Part shown: piece by piece, positions 44,459 to 53,121 of the stretch | Layout: every line of letters starts with the position of its first letter | Position numbering within the stretch: position 1 is the stretch's first letter | Source of the DNA: Bacteriovoracaceae bacterium | GTDB taxonomy: Bacteria > Bdellovibrionota > Bacteriovoracia > Bacteriovoracales > Bacteriovoracaceae | Reading direction: 5' to 3' | NCBI GenBank assembly: GCA_947450475.1 | Contig: CANFVK010000001.1 | Location: 558,001-622,000, forward strand | DNA: 64,000 bases | Program-made: the position numbers and the translations under genes | The notes under the pieces: model-generated | Seen by the model: only the letters and a program-made list of their open reading frames with translations | Told to the model about the DNA's origin: nothing | The model's database searches: none

Positions 44459-45245
44459 TTAATTTTCAAGAGATGAATTAAAATGAAGTTTGGTTAATTT
44501 TTCGATAATTTTTTCATCATGAACAATAAAGGCTTGAAAGCTTTTTTCAATATTATTTTCAATCCATGGAAAGAATGAGGACTCTTGGTGGGTCCCAATA
44601 AAAACATCAATATGGTTTCCCTTTATTGCCCCCCCCGCGATCGCCGGCAAAGAAATACCCATCGTGTATCACGGTTTCCCCATTGGCCAATTTAATGATT
44701 GCACCTCGAGCATCTGGAATATATACAACCGAGCCAGTCGGTATAATTTGGGGATCTGTAGCCAGAGTTCGATAAGGAGTTAATTGGAAGCCATTTACTC
44801 CATCTCCAAATGGCGTGTTGGTTATGCGAAATTTGGTCTGACCAACATTAATTTTAAATTCACTTTGGCAGTCCACAGAATACTCAGCAGAAGTTCCTTG
44901 AAAATTGTAGGTATGGAATTCTCCATTTTGCATATAAATTCGAACTGATCCCTCTAGAGCGCTGTGGCACCATTGTTTTAAGGAAAGTTTAGGGCCTAAT
45001 TCAATTCCTGATAAATCTCTCAGCGCGATGTCTCCTGAGCCATTAATATACTGGGGTAAATAGTAAAAAGTTGCCCAAAGTTTAACAGGTGTATTTTCAA
45101 TTAAAGTTTCTGGGGAAGAATAGTTAAAGGTTTGATTTTTGATTAGCTGTCCCTCTGGGAAATTTTCCTGGGAGAACGCAATCTCAAATTGAGCTGAAAA
45201 CGCAAAAAAAACTGAAGTCATAAAAATAAAAAATAAATTATTCAA
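44459..45245 (-). pseudogene. 3D-domain (MltA C-terminal-type) secreted protein, frameshifted at a G8 tract
   Basis: The intact frame runs from ATG 45245 with a signal peptide (cleavage near FSQ) through LWATFYYLPQYI, a Cys pair, and GSVVYIPDARG. It reaches HDGYFFAGDRGG and then stops early after about 212 residues. Removing one G from a run of eight (44629-44636) joins it to a second frame that continues GGAIKGNHIDVFIGTHQE to 44459. Together these complete the classic 3D motif (GD.GGAIKG..ID) of MltA and similar lytic enzymes, giving 261 residues. The cause may be a sequencing error, a real mutation, or slipped-strand switching. It lies between a small lipoprotein gene and the L,D-transpeptidase gene. 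Confidence 0.8.
44629..44636 (-). repeat. G8 homopolymer at the frameshift in the 3D-domain gene
   Basis: Eight C on the plus strand (eight G on the coding strand) lie exactly where the 3D-domain reading frame is broken. Seven G would restore the conserved motif. Runs of this length are prone to slippage and are also prone to sequencing error. Confidence 0.85.
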
Positions 45246-45356
45246 TTATAAATCCATAAAACAAGTGACATTAAATCCAGATAATTAATTTAAAAAAATT
45301 GTCAGTCAATGACCTAGATAATTTTTACTCAATTTTAGAAAATCGCATAAAAGAAA

Positions 45357-45728
45357 TCAAAGACCAGAGGCGGGGGGATGAATCAATTCAGATTTGAGCT
45401 TTTTCAAGAGGATACTTTGGCAAAACCAACTTGAGGTTTGTTGAGCTTTTTTTATTAATTCCGAAGAATTAATTATTTTAGACTGATTTTTATTGTTCGA
45501 TATTTTTTCAACCTTTTGGGTTTGATCGATTAGAGCATGAAGGGGATAGATTAGTTCTAGGGCTTGTTTTGCAGTCAAGTTGCAAGTGTTTTTAAACTCA
45601 GGCAGATCATCTGATATTAACATCAAAAGATCGGCAGCAGCATTTAAATGATTATATTCCATGAGTTCATTCGATATTTTATGATCAGAACAAGAAATAA
45701 AAAAAATAGCAAAAAGAAAATTTTTTAT
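45357..45728 (-). CDS. Small lipoprotein with probable AUA start codon
   Basis: A frame beginning with ATG 45662 encodes 101 residues, but the same frame is open upstream and reads KNFLFAIFFISCSDHK. That is a full lipoprotein signal with a Cys at the lipobox. No ATG, GTG or TTG precedes it. An ATA at 45728 stands 6 bases after a perfect GGAGG (45739-45735), which lies within the last codons of the deacetylase gene. I therefore extend the gene to 45728, giving 123 residues. The mature part is helical with two Cys (FKNTCNLT and WFCQS) and no known family. It would be coupled to the deacetylase gene by 3-base overlap. Confidence 0.55.
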   Translation of the reverse strand: MKNFLFAIFFISCSDHKISNELMEYNHLNAAADLLMLISDDLPEFKNTCNLTAKQALELIYPLHALIDQTQKVEKISNNKNQSKIINSSELIKKAQQTSSWFCQSILLKKLKSELIHPPASGL

Positions 45729-47125
45729 TATTTGCCTCCATTCATTTCATCGACAATTTCTGAAAGTGTCACCCAGCGAATTTCTTCGTTAGTTCCTTTG
45801 AGAGTATTACTCCACTCGATGAGTTTTTTCGAAGCTTCTACCGATTGAGGATGAATATCGTGGAACAAAATAACCCCGTGACCATTGGCTTGCATTTGCT
45901 TTTTAGCTCTAGCTAAAATTGATTCAGGATCTTTGTCTTGCCAATCTAAGGTGTCTACATTCCAAAATACATGAAGCATGTTTAAGTCAGCAATTTTTTG
46001 TCTGACTCTTGTGACTGAATTTCCTGCTCCGTATGGGCACCGGAAAAAGCGAATCGGTTCACCGTAAGACTTCGTTTCAACTTTGGTTGATTGAACAATT
46101 TCTTTGTCGAGGTCAACATCGTTTAATTTTGGTAGTTGTGGATGAGTCCAAGAATGATTTGCTCTAACCATTGCTTTTTCTCCTACACTATCAACTATAC
46201 TTTGATATTTTATAACATTTTCAGCTAACCAAAAAAAAGTAGCTTTTATTCCCGCTTGCTCCAGGTTTTTTAATATTTCTGGTGTGTAAGTTGGGTTGGG
46301 TCCATCATCAAACGTTAATGCCCACACTCCTTTAGGAAAAATCATACTCATAATGTTTCCATTGGGGCCAACTCCTGGTGAAAAAACTAATTGGCTTTGA
46401 GGCTCTCTTCCAGCTTGATCCAATAATTGTAAATTTTCAGCGCCGCTTTCAATCTGTTGCGTGATTAAATCATTTTTTAAATGTTCTTTTTTACCTAGTT
46501 TGCGAAATTGATCACGGTATTTTCTTAAGAGTGAAATCTTTTCAGATTCACTTTTTAATTCAATTTTTTTATTTCTGATACCATCAAAAGTTTTGATGTA
46601 AAATCCACTTCGCTGTTTCGATTCATTTAAGACGAGTTGATTAATTTCATCATATGCTAATTTATTTAATGGTTCTGATGAATTTAATTCTTTTTTCATT
46701 ACATTAAACAACTTTGAAGCAATTTTCTTTTCTTGCAGCTCAAGCCCTTTTTTGTCCATAAGTTCTTCAAGAGCAATAAAATTATAAGTGAGTTTATCTT
46801 GAAGTTGATGCTTGAGTCTCCAGATAGAAATCAATTTCTTATAAGGCTTTGAATTCTCAAGCGAAATGCTACCTTTATTATCAGCGAGTTCACCATCAAA
46901 ATCTGCCATTATCGATTCTGCCCTTAGGTAGTAACTTTTTAGATCTTCAAGGGATGCTCTTAGCTCAATTTCAGCTGATGGGGAGTGGAGAAATTGTTTG
47001 AAATTGATTGATAAGCTATTATCGATAGCAACTGCGCTTGGATTTCTTGATGGATAAAGTGGAGTTAAGTGATTACAAGCTCCAAAAAGAGTGAAAATAA
47101 CTATGTAAAGGACTCTTTTTTGCAT
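45728..47125 (-). CDS. Polysaccharide (peptidoglycan/chitin-type) deacetylase lipoprotein
   Basis: The 465-residue product has a lipoprotein signal ending in LFGAC near residue 17, and a helical region to about 230. The NodB deacetylase domain follows with all five motifs: LTFDDGPNPTYTP, NHSWTHPQL, FRCPYGAGNS, VDTLDWQDKD and ILFHDIHPQ. The Asp and two His of the metal site are present. Such enzymes remove N-acetyl groups from GlcNAc or MurNAc, which changes lysozyme sensitivity; in Bdellovibrio, enzymes of this type mark the prey wall. It heads the minus-strand wall-remodelling run and is divergent from a lytic transglycosylase gene. Confidence 0.92.
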   Translation of the reverse strand: MQKRVLYIVIFTLFGACNHLTPLYPSRNPSAVAIDNSLSINFKQFLHSPSAEIELRASLEDLKSYYLRAESIMADFDGELADNKGSISLENSKPYKKLISIWRLKHQLQDKLTYNFIALEELMDKKGLELQEKKIASKLFNVMKKELNSSEPLNKLAYDEINQLVLNESKQRSGFYIKTFDGIRNKKIELKSESEKISLLRKYRDQFRKLGKKEHLKNDLITQQIESGAENLQLLDQAGREPQSQLVFSPGVGPNGNIMSMIFPKGVWALTFDDGPNPTYTPEILKNLEQAGIKATFFWLAENVIKYQSIVDSVGEKAMVRANHSWTHPQLPKLNDVDLDKEIVQSTKVETKSYGEPIRFFRCPYGAGNSVTRVRQKIADLNMLHVFWNVDTLDWQDKDPESILARAKKQMQANGHGVILFHDIHPQSVEASKKLIEWSNTLKGTNEEIRWVTLSEIVDEMNGGK

Positions 47126-47283
47126 GGTTATTCCTCTTGAACTTGGTTGTTCAACAAATTACTATCGGAGTGAAGTGCTCTAGACTTAAGTAGAGAGTGT
47201 AATAATTTCAAATTGAACCAATTTACTATTTAATTCATTTTATCTAAGTTAGAAAATTCAATTACTTTTTAAAAAACGTAAAA

Positions 47284-48579
47284 ATGATGAAAAAAAAATT
47301 ACTTATTTATATATTCTTATTCAATTCATTAATCGCCAATGCCGACTGGAAAAATCCATTGGTCGTATGCCCGGAAGAAGTACTTCCAAAAGGCTTGAGT
47401 TGTCCAGATTTTTCTAAAGTTCAAAATGTTTATTCTGATTTTCCAGACTCAATGAGTTCTCAACAAATTTTAGATTGGCGCTATAATAAATCCGCAGACC
47501 TCAGATTTTGTAGAAATCAAGAAGTTCTAAAAAGAGAAAAAATCGCTCCTGGCAGCTTTAGTCCTGCCACTATTGAATTGGCTTGGATGACAGTTAATGC
47601 CGCTGAAAAAGTCAAAGAAAAATTAGATGCGATTCATTCGGCAAGTTTAAATTATGGGATTCCTCCACAAATACTAATCGGGGCAATGAAGCAAGAATCA
47701 CTTTTGTCGTCTTTGGGAATTTCTCCAGATGGAGGGAATTACTCATGTGGTATGGCCCAATTGAATATACAAGAATGGTGTCGTTCAATGAATATGCTCT
47801 CAGAAACTGAGCGCAATGCTTTAAATTGGCCTTTAGGTATTTCGTGTGGAGATGATTTTATACCAACTAATATTGTTAAACCATTTTATGATTTAGCCAT
47901 AACCAAGATTGGCAGCAAGCCTATTTATCAAATGAATGCAGATGATTATAAATCAATTAAGTATTCAGATATTTACCCAAACAAAGATGATCAACTCAGT
48001 TCTAAGTCAATGCTTATATTTCAAGCAACTAAATCCTTCATTGATCATTGCCAAAATATCAAATTATCTGTTTCTGTTAAAGCCCAAACTTTAAAATCAC
48101 TTTTTGACAATTATGTGCCAACTCCCCTAAAGCAAGCTGAGCAGTATCCTATGGGATCAACTTTTTCTCGCGCTTGTAACGATGTCTATAGTTCAATTTT
48201 TTATCCACTTCACACCGGTTGGCTTCTCGCAGTTGCAATGTACAATGCTGGTCCTCTAGAACCCAAATTGATAGATCATTATTTTAAAATTAAAAATAAT
48301 AACTATCCTTCTTTAAATCCCATTGATCTTATTGAGGCACTTCATTGGGGTGGGGAGTGGAAACCTGGAACTTCTTTAGTAGAATTTATTGATCAAGATG
48401 GAGTTCCTCATACACAAAAATGGTATAAAAGCTGTATTGTACAACGACATATTGCCCGCGTCGTTCAGCATGTAACGATTCCTGGAGAAATTATTGCAAA
48501 ATCACTAGAGCAAGCACCATGTTCTCCATCTGCAGATGTACCTGATTATCGCCAAAAATCAACTGGCGTTAAATACTAA
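47284..48579 (+). CDS. Secreted lytic transglycosylase (SLT-like, lysozyme fold)
   Basis: The 431-residue product has a signal peptide (cleavage near ANA, residue 20). The lysozyme-like core is seen in IPPQILIGAMKQESLLSS, with the catalytic Glu in QES, then YSCGMAQLN, the GIMQ-like segment. LLAVAMYNAGPLEP matches the late AAYNAG motif of SLT domains. About 130 residues separate these, an insertion longer than usual. It has several Cys, consistent with disulfides in the periplasm. It should cut glycan strands of peptidoglycan. The gene is divergent from the deacetylase gene, with 158 bases between them that could hold shared control elements. Confidence 0.85.
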   Translation: MMKKKLLIYIFLFNSLIANADWKNPLVVCPEEVLPKGLSCPDFSKVQNVYSDFPDSMSSQQILDWRYNKSADLRFCRNQEVLKREKIAPGSFSPATIELAWMTVNAAEKVKEKLDAIHSASLNYGIPPQILIGAMKQESLLSSLGISPDGGNYSCGMAQLNIQEWCRSMNMLSETERNALNWPLGISCGDDFIPTNIVKPFYDLAITKIGSKPIYQMNADDYKSIKYSDIYPNKDDQLSSKSMLIFQATKSFIDHCQNIKLSVSVKAQTLKSLFDNYVPTPLKQAEQYPMGSTFSRACNDVYSSIFYPLHTGWLLAVAMYNAGPLEPKLIDHYFKIKNNNYPSLNPIDLIEALHWGGEWKPGTSLVEFIDQDGVPHTQKWYKSCIVQRHIARVVQHVTIPGEIIAKSLEQAPCSPSADVPDYRQKSTGVKY

Positions 48580-50108
48580 GATAAGAATTGATCAAGACTT
48601 TTTAGTTCCTTATTGATTGAATCATCAAACTCTAAATGATCAAGATTTTTTAATTCGAATTTCTCTAATGCATAGAGTGCTGGTCCTTCAATAATATCTC
48701 CGGAAACTGAAAAACGACTACCATGGCATGGGCAATCCCAGGTTTTTTCAGCGCTATTCCAATTAACGATGCATCCCAGATGAGTGCAGATTGCTGAACA
48801 GGTTTGAATTAAATTTTCCTTTTCTTTGTATGCTGCTATTTTATGGCCTTTATCTAAAATAACAGAGCCTTCGCCTTGAGGGATGTCCTTTAGATAAGTA
48901 TGTATGTGATTATTATTTCCTACATATATTTCTTTTTTTAAAGGTATTTTTCTAGATGGATTAAATACAACTGAATACGGTGAATTTAATCCTATTATTT
49001 GATCACTTATGATTAGACTTGCACTTGTTCCATAGGTAAGTCCATCTGATGAGAAACCTGTGGCCAGAAAAATATTAGATTTTTCTTTTCTTCTGCCAAT
49101 CATAGGTATCAAGTCAGATGAATTATAATATTGTCCACTCCATTGGTGGGTAAATTCTATGACATCAAAAAATTTTAAGACAAAATTTTCAAGTTCAACC
49201 ATTTTTAGGTATTCATTTCCTTCTCCCACTTTGTGATGAAATCCACTGACAATTAAAAAATGCTCCCCATTGACCTGATAATCACGTAAAGAAATGATTT
49301 CTCGAGACATTAAGTAACCCCAGTAAATTCCTTTTTTTAATTGAGGACCATCAAGTTTGCATGCAATGGAGTATTCTCTAGTTGGTTCTAGGTATTCTTG
49401 AATATGCATTGATCCTTTCGGAATATGAGTTGCATGGACAATGTACTTGGCTTTGATACTTCCGAAGGGGGCATTTACTAAATGATTATCGACTCCCTCT
49501 TCAATGCCAATTACTGTTGTATTTTCAAAAATATGGCAATCGTCAGAGAAGATTGAGTTTGCTAGCCCTTGAACATAGCGAATTGGATTTAATTGAATTT
49601 GCTTTTCTTGTTTTATTGACTCACTAATTGGGAATGGGAGCTCTTTTAAATCATTTTTAAAATATTTTAAGTTATATTTTTTTGCGAGACTGAGCTCGCT
49701 TTGAATAAGTTCATCATAAATTGGTAGTGCCGAGAAAAGATTAATGGGAACTTCTTCAAAATCACATTCAATTTGATATTTGAAAATATTTTCTTTAATA
49801 TGCCTAATAGCCTCCTGACGAGAATCCAGTATGTTCAGAATGCTTTTATGGCCATGCTTTTTAGATAATTCACTCAGCCCAACTCCAACCGTTTGGTAAA
49901 TATTTCCTGAACTATATCCAGTATTTCCCTCACCAATTTTTCCTGATTCTAAAAGGGCAACCGTAAATCCTCTTTGGGAAAGTAGTTGGGCACAACTTAT
50001 TCCACAAATACCCCCGCCAATAATTACAACATCGACTTCAATTCTTTTTGTAAGAGTTGGAAAAAATGTCTGTTCGCTGAATGTCTTCCATAATGTTTCT
50101 TTTTTCAT
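48576..50108 (-). CDS. FAD-dependent oxidoreductase with C-terminal Rieske domain
   Basis: The 510-residue product has an N-terminal FAD-binding domain of the DAO family (VDVVIIGGGICGISCAQLLS, then LLESGKIGEGNTGYSSGN). The C-terminal 100 residues are a Rieske [2Fe-2S] domain with CTHLGC and CPCHGSRFS as the Cys-His pairs. This fusion is known in other bacteria (YhfW-type), but its substrate is not established. No signal peptide is present, so it is cytoplasmic. It converges on the transglycosylase gene with a 4-base overlap of stops. Confidence 0.9.
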   Translation of the reverse strand: MKKETLWKTFSEQTFFPTLTKRIEVDVVIIGGGICGISCAQLLSQRGFTVALLESGKIGEGNTGYSSGNIYQTVGVGLSELSKKHGHKSILNILDSRQEAIRHIKENIFKYQIECDFEEVPINLFSALPIYDELIQSELSLAKKYNLKYFKNDLKELPFPISESIKQEKQIQLNPIRYVQGLANSIFSDDCHIFENTTVIGIEEGVDNHLVNAPFGSIKAKYIVHATHIPKGSMHIQEYLEPTREYSIACKLDGPQLKKGIYWGYLMSREIISLRDYQVNGEHFLIVSGFHHKVGEGNEYLKMVELENFVLKFFDVIEFTHQWSGQYYNSSDLIPMIGRRKEKSNIFLATGFSSDGLTYGTSASLIISDQIIGLNSPYSVVFNPSRKIPLKKEIYVGNNNHIHTYLKDIPQGEGSVILDKGHKIAAYKEKENLIQTCSAICTHLGCIVNWNSAEKTWDCPCHGSRFSVSGDIIEGPALYALEKFELKNLDHLEFDDSINKELKSLDQFLS

Positions 50109-50165
50109 TTGCTAACTTCCTGATTGTTGAGATTGAAAAGGAAGGATCGAACTTTTTCTAATTAG

Positions 50166-50333
50166 TTGATTAATCGAAGTGGTTCTGCACCTTCTACTTT
50201 AAATTCATGGCATGAAGTTTCGGTTTATAAAAATACATTAAAAAAAGGCTTAGATAGTATTTTAGAAACTGTGAAAAAAGATAAAAATAGATACTTAAGC
50301 AAATGCAAAGTTGTTAAGTTTGAATATATTTGA
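50166..50333 (+). CDS. Possible short ORF or gene remnant
   Basis: An open frame of 55 codons starts at TTG 50166 right after a stop and ends at TGA 50331-50333. Its translation (for example GSAPSTLNSWHEVSVYKN and LKKGLDSILETVKKDKN) has protein-like composition. It has no ribosome binding site and no ATG start. It fills most of the 260-base gap between the Rieske gene and a secreted-protein gene. It could be the tail of a decayed gene. I recognise no family. Confidence 0.25.
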   Translation: MINRSGSAPSTLNSWHEVSVYKNTLKKGLDSILETVKKDKNRYLSKCKVVKFEYI

Positions 50334-50368
50334 TAGGTTCAATTTGTAAATATCAATTTGAGGTATAG

Positions 50369-51697
50369 ATGCGCCTAATACTTTTATTTTTTTTGTTTTT
50401 TGCGGGCAGGCTTTTTGCTGAAAGTAAAATTTCGATGGATTTAAATGTCGATAGACTTTCTTTTGTAAAGCCGATCAGGGGCGTTGGTAAAGCAGGTTCA
50501 ATGGTATTTAAGTATGCCAATATTATTAATAATGGAATCGTGCTTAATGTAAATAATGTTAATGATTTATTCGATTCCCAAATTTTTATACGTCCAACTT
50601 TCATGGGCTTTACAACTCAGTTTGGCAGTTATGGTTTTAATATTGAAGAGGGAAGTGTATTAAGTAATTTACAACAATCGGATCTTCAGAATGCTAAGAT
50701 CGTCCTCGATGATCTACAACTTAACCTAGCGGGACAATCTTTTAGTTTTTTAATTCCTGGAATAAGCGTTAAAGTTGCAAACTTTAGACTATATTGTCAA
50801 AACGTCAATCAAGTCAATGCACTTGCAGAACCAACCAGTGATCTCTTTAAAAACTGCTTTAATTTTTTAACATTGAATGGAAGTTATCTTCTGAACAAAG
50901 ATTCCGCTTCGCTAATATTTGAGGGAGAGGATCATGGAGATAAAATCTTTATTGATACTAAAGTTAGAAGTTTTGATCTACGCAAAAATCAAATAAATGT
51001 TAGTTTACTTGAAACAAAAACCGCCAGTAATGACAACTACTTTATGAGTTCAAGTGAGGTTAATTTTCTTTGCGCAAAAGATGAAGATTTAAAAGAAGTT
51101 GATTTTGGTAAAATGAAAAAAACCTGCCTTAATCAATTCAAGTTATCGCCAATAAAAGTAAACATATCTGACAAAGAGCAAAAGACCAAATTTAATATAG
51201 ACATTAAAGATATTACCATCAAGGATAAGATCTTATATGCAACATTAAATAACGTTGTACTTTCTGACCCTGAGACGACGACAGCGATTAATTCACTGCT
51301 ATTAAATTGCAAAAAGGATTTTGATACAGATCTATTCGATATCAACCAGGTCCTTCGTGATTGTGTTTCTTATTCCAGACTTTCCATAGGTGAAATAAAT
51401 AACAATTTAAGAAACGCGGACAAGAAAAATAGTGCCATTCATAATATAGTTGTTAGTTCTGATAATGGTACACTTGTTACTCGTGCACAAGTTAGATTTT
51501 TGGGTTTAAATGCAAAAATTTCAATCTTTGGCCATGTTGCATTTGATGAAGTAAAGAATAAGATTATTATTACTGTTACTGACACTCAGCTACCTTTAGG
51601 AATAACATCTGTTAAGTTGTTAATGTATTTTCTAAAAAAAGATTTAGTGTCTAAAGATGTAACAGTAGAAAACAATGTAATTACAATCACTCTTTAG
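50369..51697 (+). CDS. Secreted protein of unknown function (first of three)
   Basis: I do not recognise a family. The 442-residue product has a signal peptide (cleavage near LFA, residue 17). The rest is rich in alternating hydrophobic and polar residues, with repeated beta-like segments such as KISMDLNVDRLSFV and TKVRSFDLRKNQINVSLL. Five or six Cys are spread along it in pairs (LYCQ and FKNCFN; FLCAKD and KTCLNQ; LLNCKK and LRDCVS), suggesting disulfides. The pattern resembles long periplasmic beta-structured proteins. It is followed after 9 bases by a small secreted protein gene, and then by a third gene, all in one direction. Confidence 0.65.
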   Translation: MRLILLFFLFFAGRLFAESKISMDLNVDRLSFVKPIRGVGKAGSMVFKYANIINNGIVLNVNNVNDLFDSQIFIRPTFMGFTTQFGSYGFNIEEGSVLSNLQQSDLQNAKIVLDDLQLNLAGQSFSFLIPGISVKVANFRLYCQNVNQVNALAEPTSDLFKNCFNFLTLNGSYLLNKDSASLIFEGEDHGDKIFIDTKVRSFDLRKNQINVSLLETKTASNDNYFMSSSEVNFLCAKDEDLKEVDFGKMKKTCLNQFKLSPIKVNISDKEQKTKFNIDIKDITIKDKILYATLNNVVLSDPETTTAINSLLLNCKKDFDTDLFDINQVLRDCVSYSRLSIGEINNNLRNADKKNSAIHNIVVSSDNGTLVTRAQVRFLGLNAKISIFGHVAFDEVKNKIIITVTDTQLPLGITSVKLLMYFLKKDLVSKDVTVENNVITITL

Positions 51698-51706
51698 GAG
51701 AGGCTT

Positions 51707-52051
51707 ATGTTTAAGATGTTTTTTTTATTTTCAATTCTACCAACTTTGTCTTTTGCAAGCATATACAGCTGCAATGGGGATGGTTTTGTCGTTGAGATTT
51801 CGGCAAATCCTTCAAGTATGAAAATTATTGGTAATGGTTTTAATTCTCACGTTGACAACATTAGAGTTGTTTCGACTTTCGACACAACGATAACAGGAAA
51901 TATTTCAACCCCACCAGCAACGATAAAGTTGATTATAAAGGATTCAAGTTTTGGTAATCCTGGAGATTCCTTTAAGTCCCTAGCTCAAATTTCCTCATCG
52001 TCGGGAATTAAAGATTTTGTAGGATTAGTCTGCGTTCGGGGTAATGATTAA
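51707..52051 (+). CDS. Small secreted protein
   Basis: The 114-residue product has a signal peptide (cleavage near SFA, residue 17) and a short mature part with one Cys near each end (YSCNGDGF and LVCVRG) that may form a disulfide. It is rich in Ser, Thr, Ile and Val and is probably beta-structured. An AGGAG ribosome site lies before the ATG. It lies between two unrecognised genes of the same direction with short gaps, so it is likely co-expressed with them. No family recognised. Confidence 0.6.
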   Translation: MFKMFFLFSILPTLSFASIYSCNGDGFVVEISANPSSMKIIGNGFNSHVDNIRVVSTFDTTITGNISTPPATIKLIIKDSSFGNPGDSFKSLAQISSSSGIKDFVGLVCVRGND

Positions 52052-52054
52052 CTA

Positions 52055-53119
52055 ATGGTCATTTTTAATACACCTAAAAAAAAGTTTATATGGCCTGTTG
52101 TAATATTTGCATCAGTCATTATGATTTTCTTTACTACAAAATATATTTCTACCAAGAGAAGAATATTTAATACGGTAGAGTTTAAACATGTTTCAAATCA
52201 ATCTTCAAAAAAAGTGATAAAACCATGGAAGCAATATGCCTTTCCTGCAAAATCTCAATTTCCCAAAAAGTCGAAAAAAAAATTAGTAAAAATTGTTTCT
52301 AATTCATTAAATGATCTTTCTTCGATTGATATCCAAGAACTTGCTCAATTACTTAAAATAAATATGTCCAGTGCTCAAGAAGCAGATTTAGCTCAAATAA
52401 ATAGAAATATTGAAATTGCTGATGAAATATTTATTCGCGATAAAGAAAGTTTTTTTGCACTTAAGTCAAAACTTATTTTAGTGCTAATTAAGGAATTTAA
52501 GTTTGATCAGCTGGTTGAAGATTATGAAATTAATTCTCTGCTGGAGCAGTTAGTTCAATTCAATATGGCCTTTGGCTCTATTTCACCGCAAGAAGTAAGC
52601 TTACATGTGCACCAGAGTATTCAACGAGATCGTCTAACTGAATCGCTAAATAATCTTTCACTAGAGATTTACAATTACGAATTGATGTCAAAAATTTCCG
52701 AAGACCATTTTGATGTTAATTCATCACTTGAAGCCAAAATAAATCAAAAGATTAAAGAAGTTGATGATATTCTTATCCAAATAGATAATTTGGATAATGA
52801 TTTTTATAAATCTATCGGCGAATCTAATTTAGATTTTGTGAATGAATACTTAGAAATTCCATTTTATAGACTATTAGCTGCATCTTCATACGACACTCTA
52901 AGAGATCAGGCGTTAATTTTTATTAAGAATTTTTCAGATTCGATTCTCGGATATTTTTTTCTTTTTAAAGCCTATGAGGGGTTAGGTGAGAAAGAGTTGG
53001 CTTTGGAAGTGATAACCAATTCTCAATTAACCGATTTGGAGAAAGAGCATTTGCAAAATCGAATTAATCAATCTCATGGGGAAAACCCTAAGTACTTTTG
53101 GAAGGGGTTGAGCCTTTAA
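52055..53119 (+). CDS. Membrane-anchored helical protein of unknown function
   Basis: The 354-residue product starts with a basic segment and one transmembrane helix at about 11-27 (FIWPVVIFASVIMIFFT), so the bulk should face the periplasm. The rest is helical, with Leu-rich and acidic segments and a TPR-like C-terminal part (GYFFLFKAYEGLGEKELALE). It starts 3 bases after the small secreted protein stop. It converges with the gene at 53122 with 2 bases between them. No family recognised; the TPR-like call is weak. Confidence 0.6.
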   Translation: MVIFNTPKKKFIWPVVIFASVIMIFFTTKYISTKRRIFNTVEFKHVSNQSSKKVIKPWKQYAFPAKSQFPKKSKKKLVKIVSNSLNDLSSIDIQELAQLLKINMSSAQEADLAQINRNIEIADEIFIRDKESFFALKSKLILVLIKEFKFDQLVEDYEINSLLEQLVQFNMAFGSISPQEVSLHVHQSIQRDRLTESLNNLSLEIYNYELMSKISEDHFDVNSSLEAKINQKIKEVDDILIQIDNLDNDFYKSIGESNLDFVNEYLEIPFYRLLAASSYDTLRDQALIFIKNFSDSILGYFFLFKAYEGLGEKELALEVITNSQLTDLEKEHLQNRINQSHGENPKYFWKGLSL

Positions 53120-53121
53120 AT

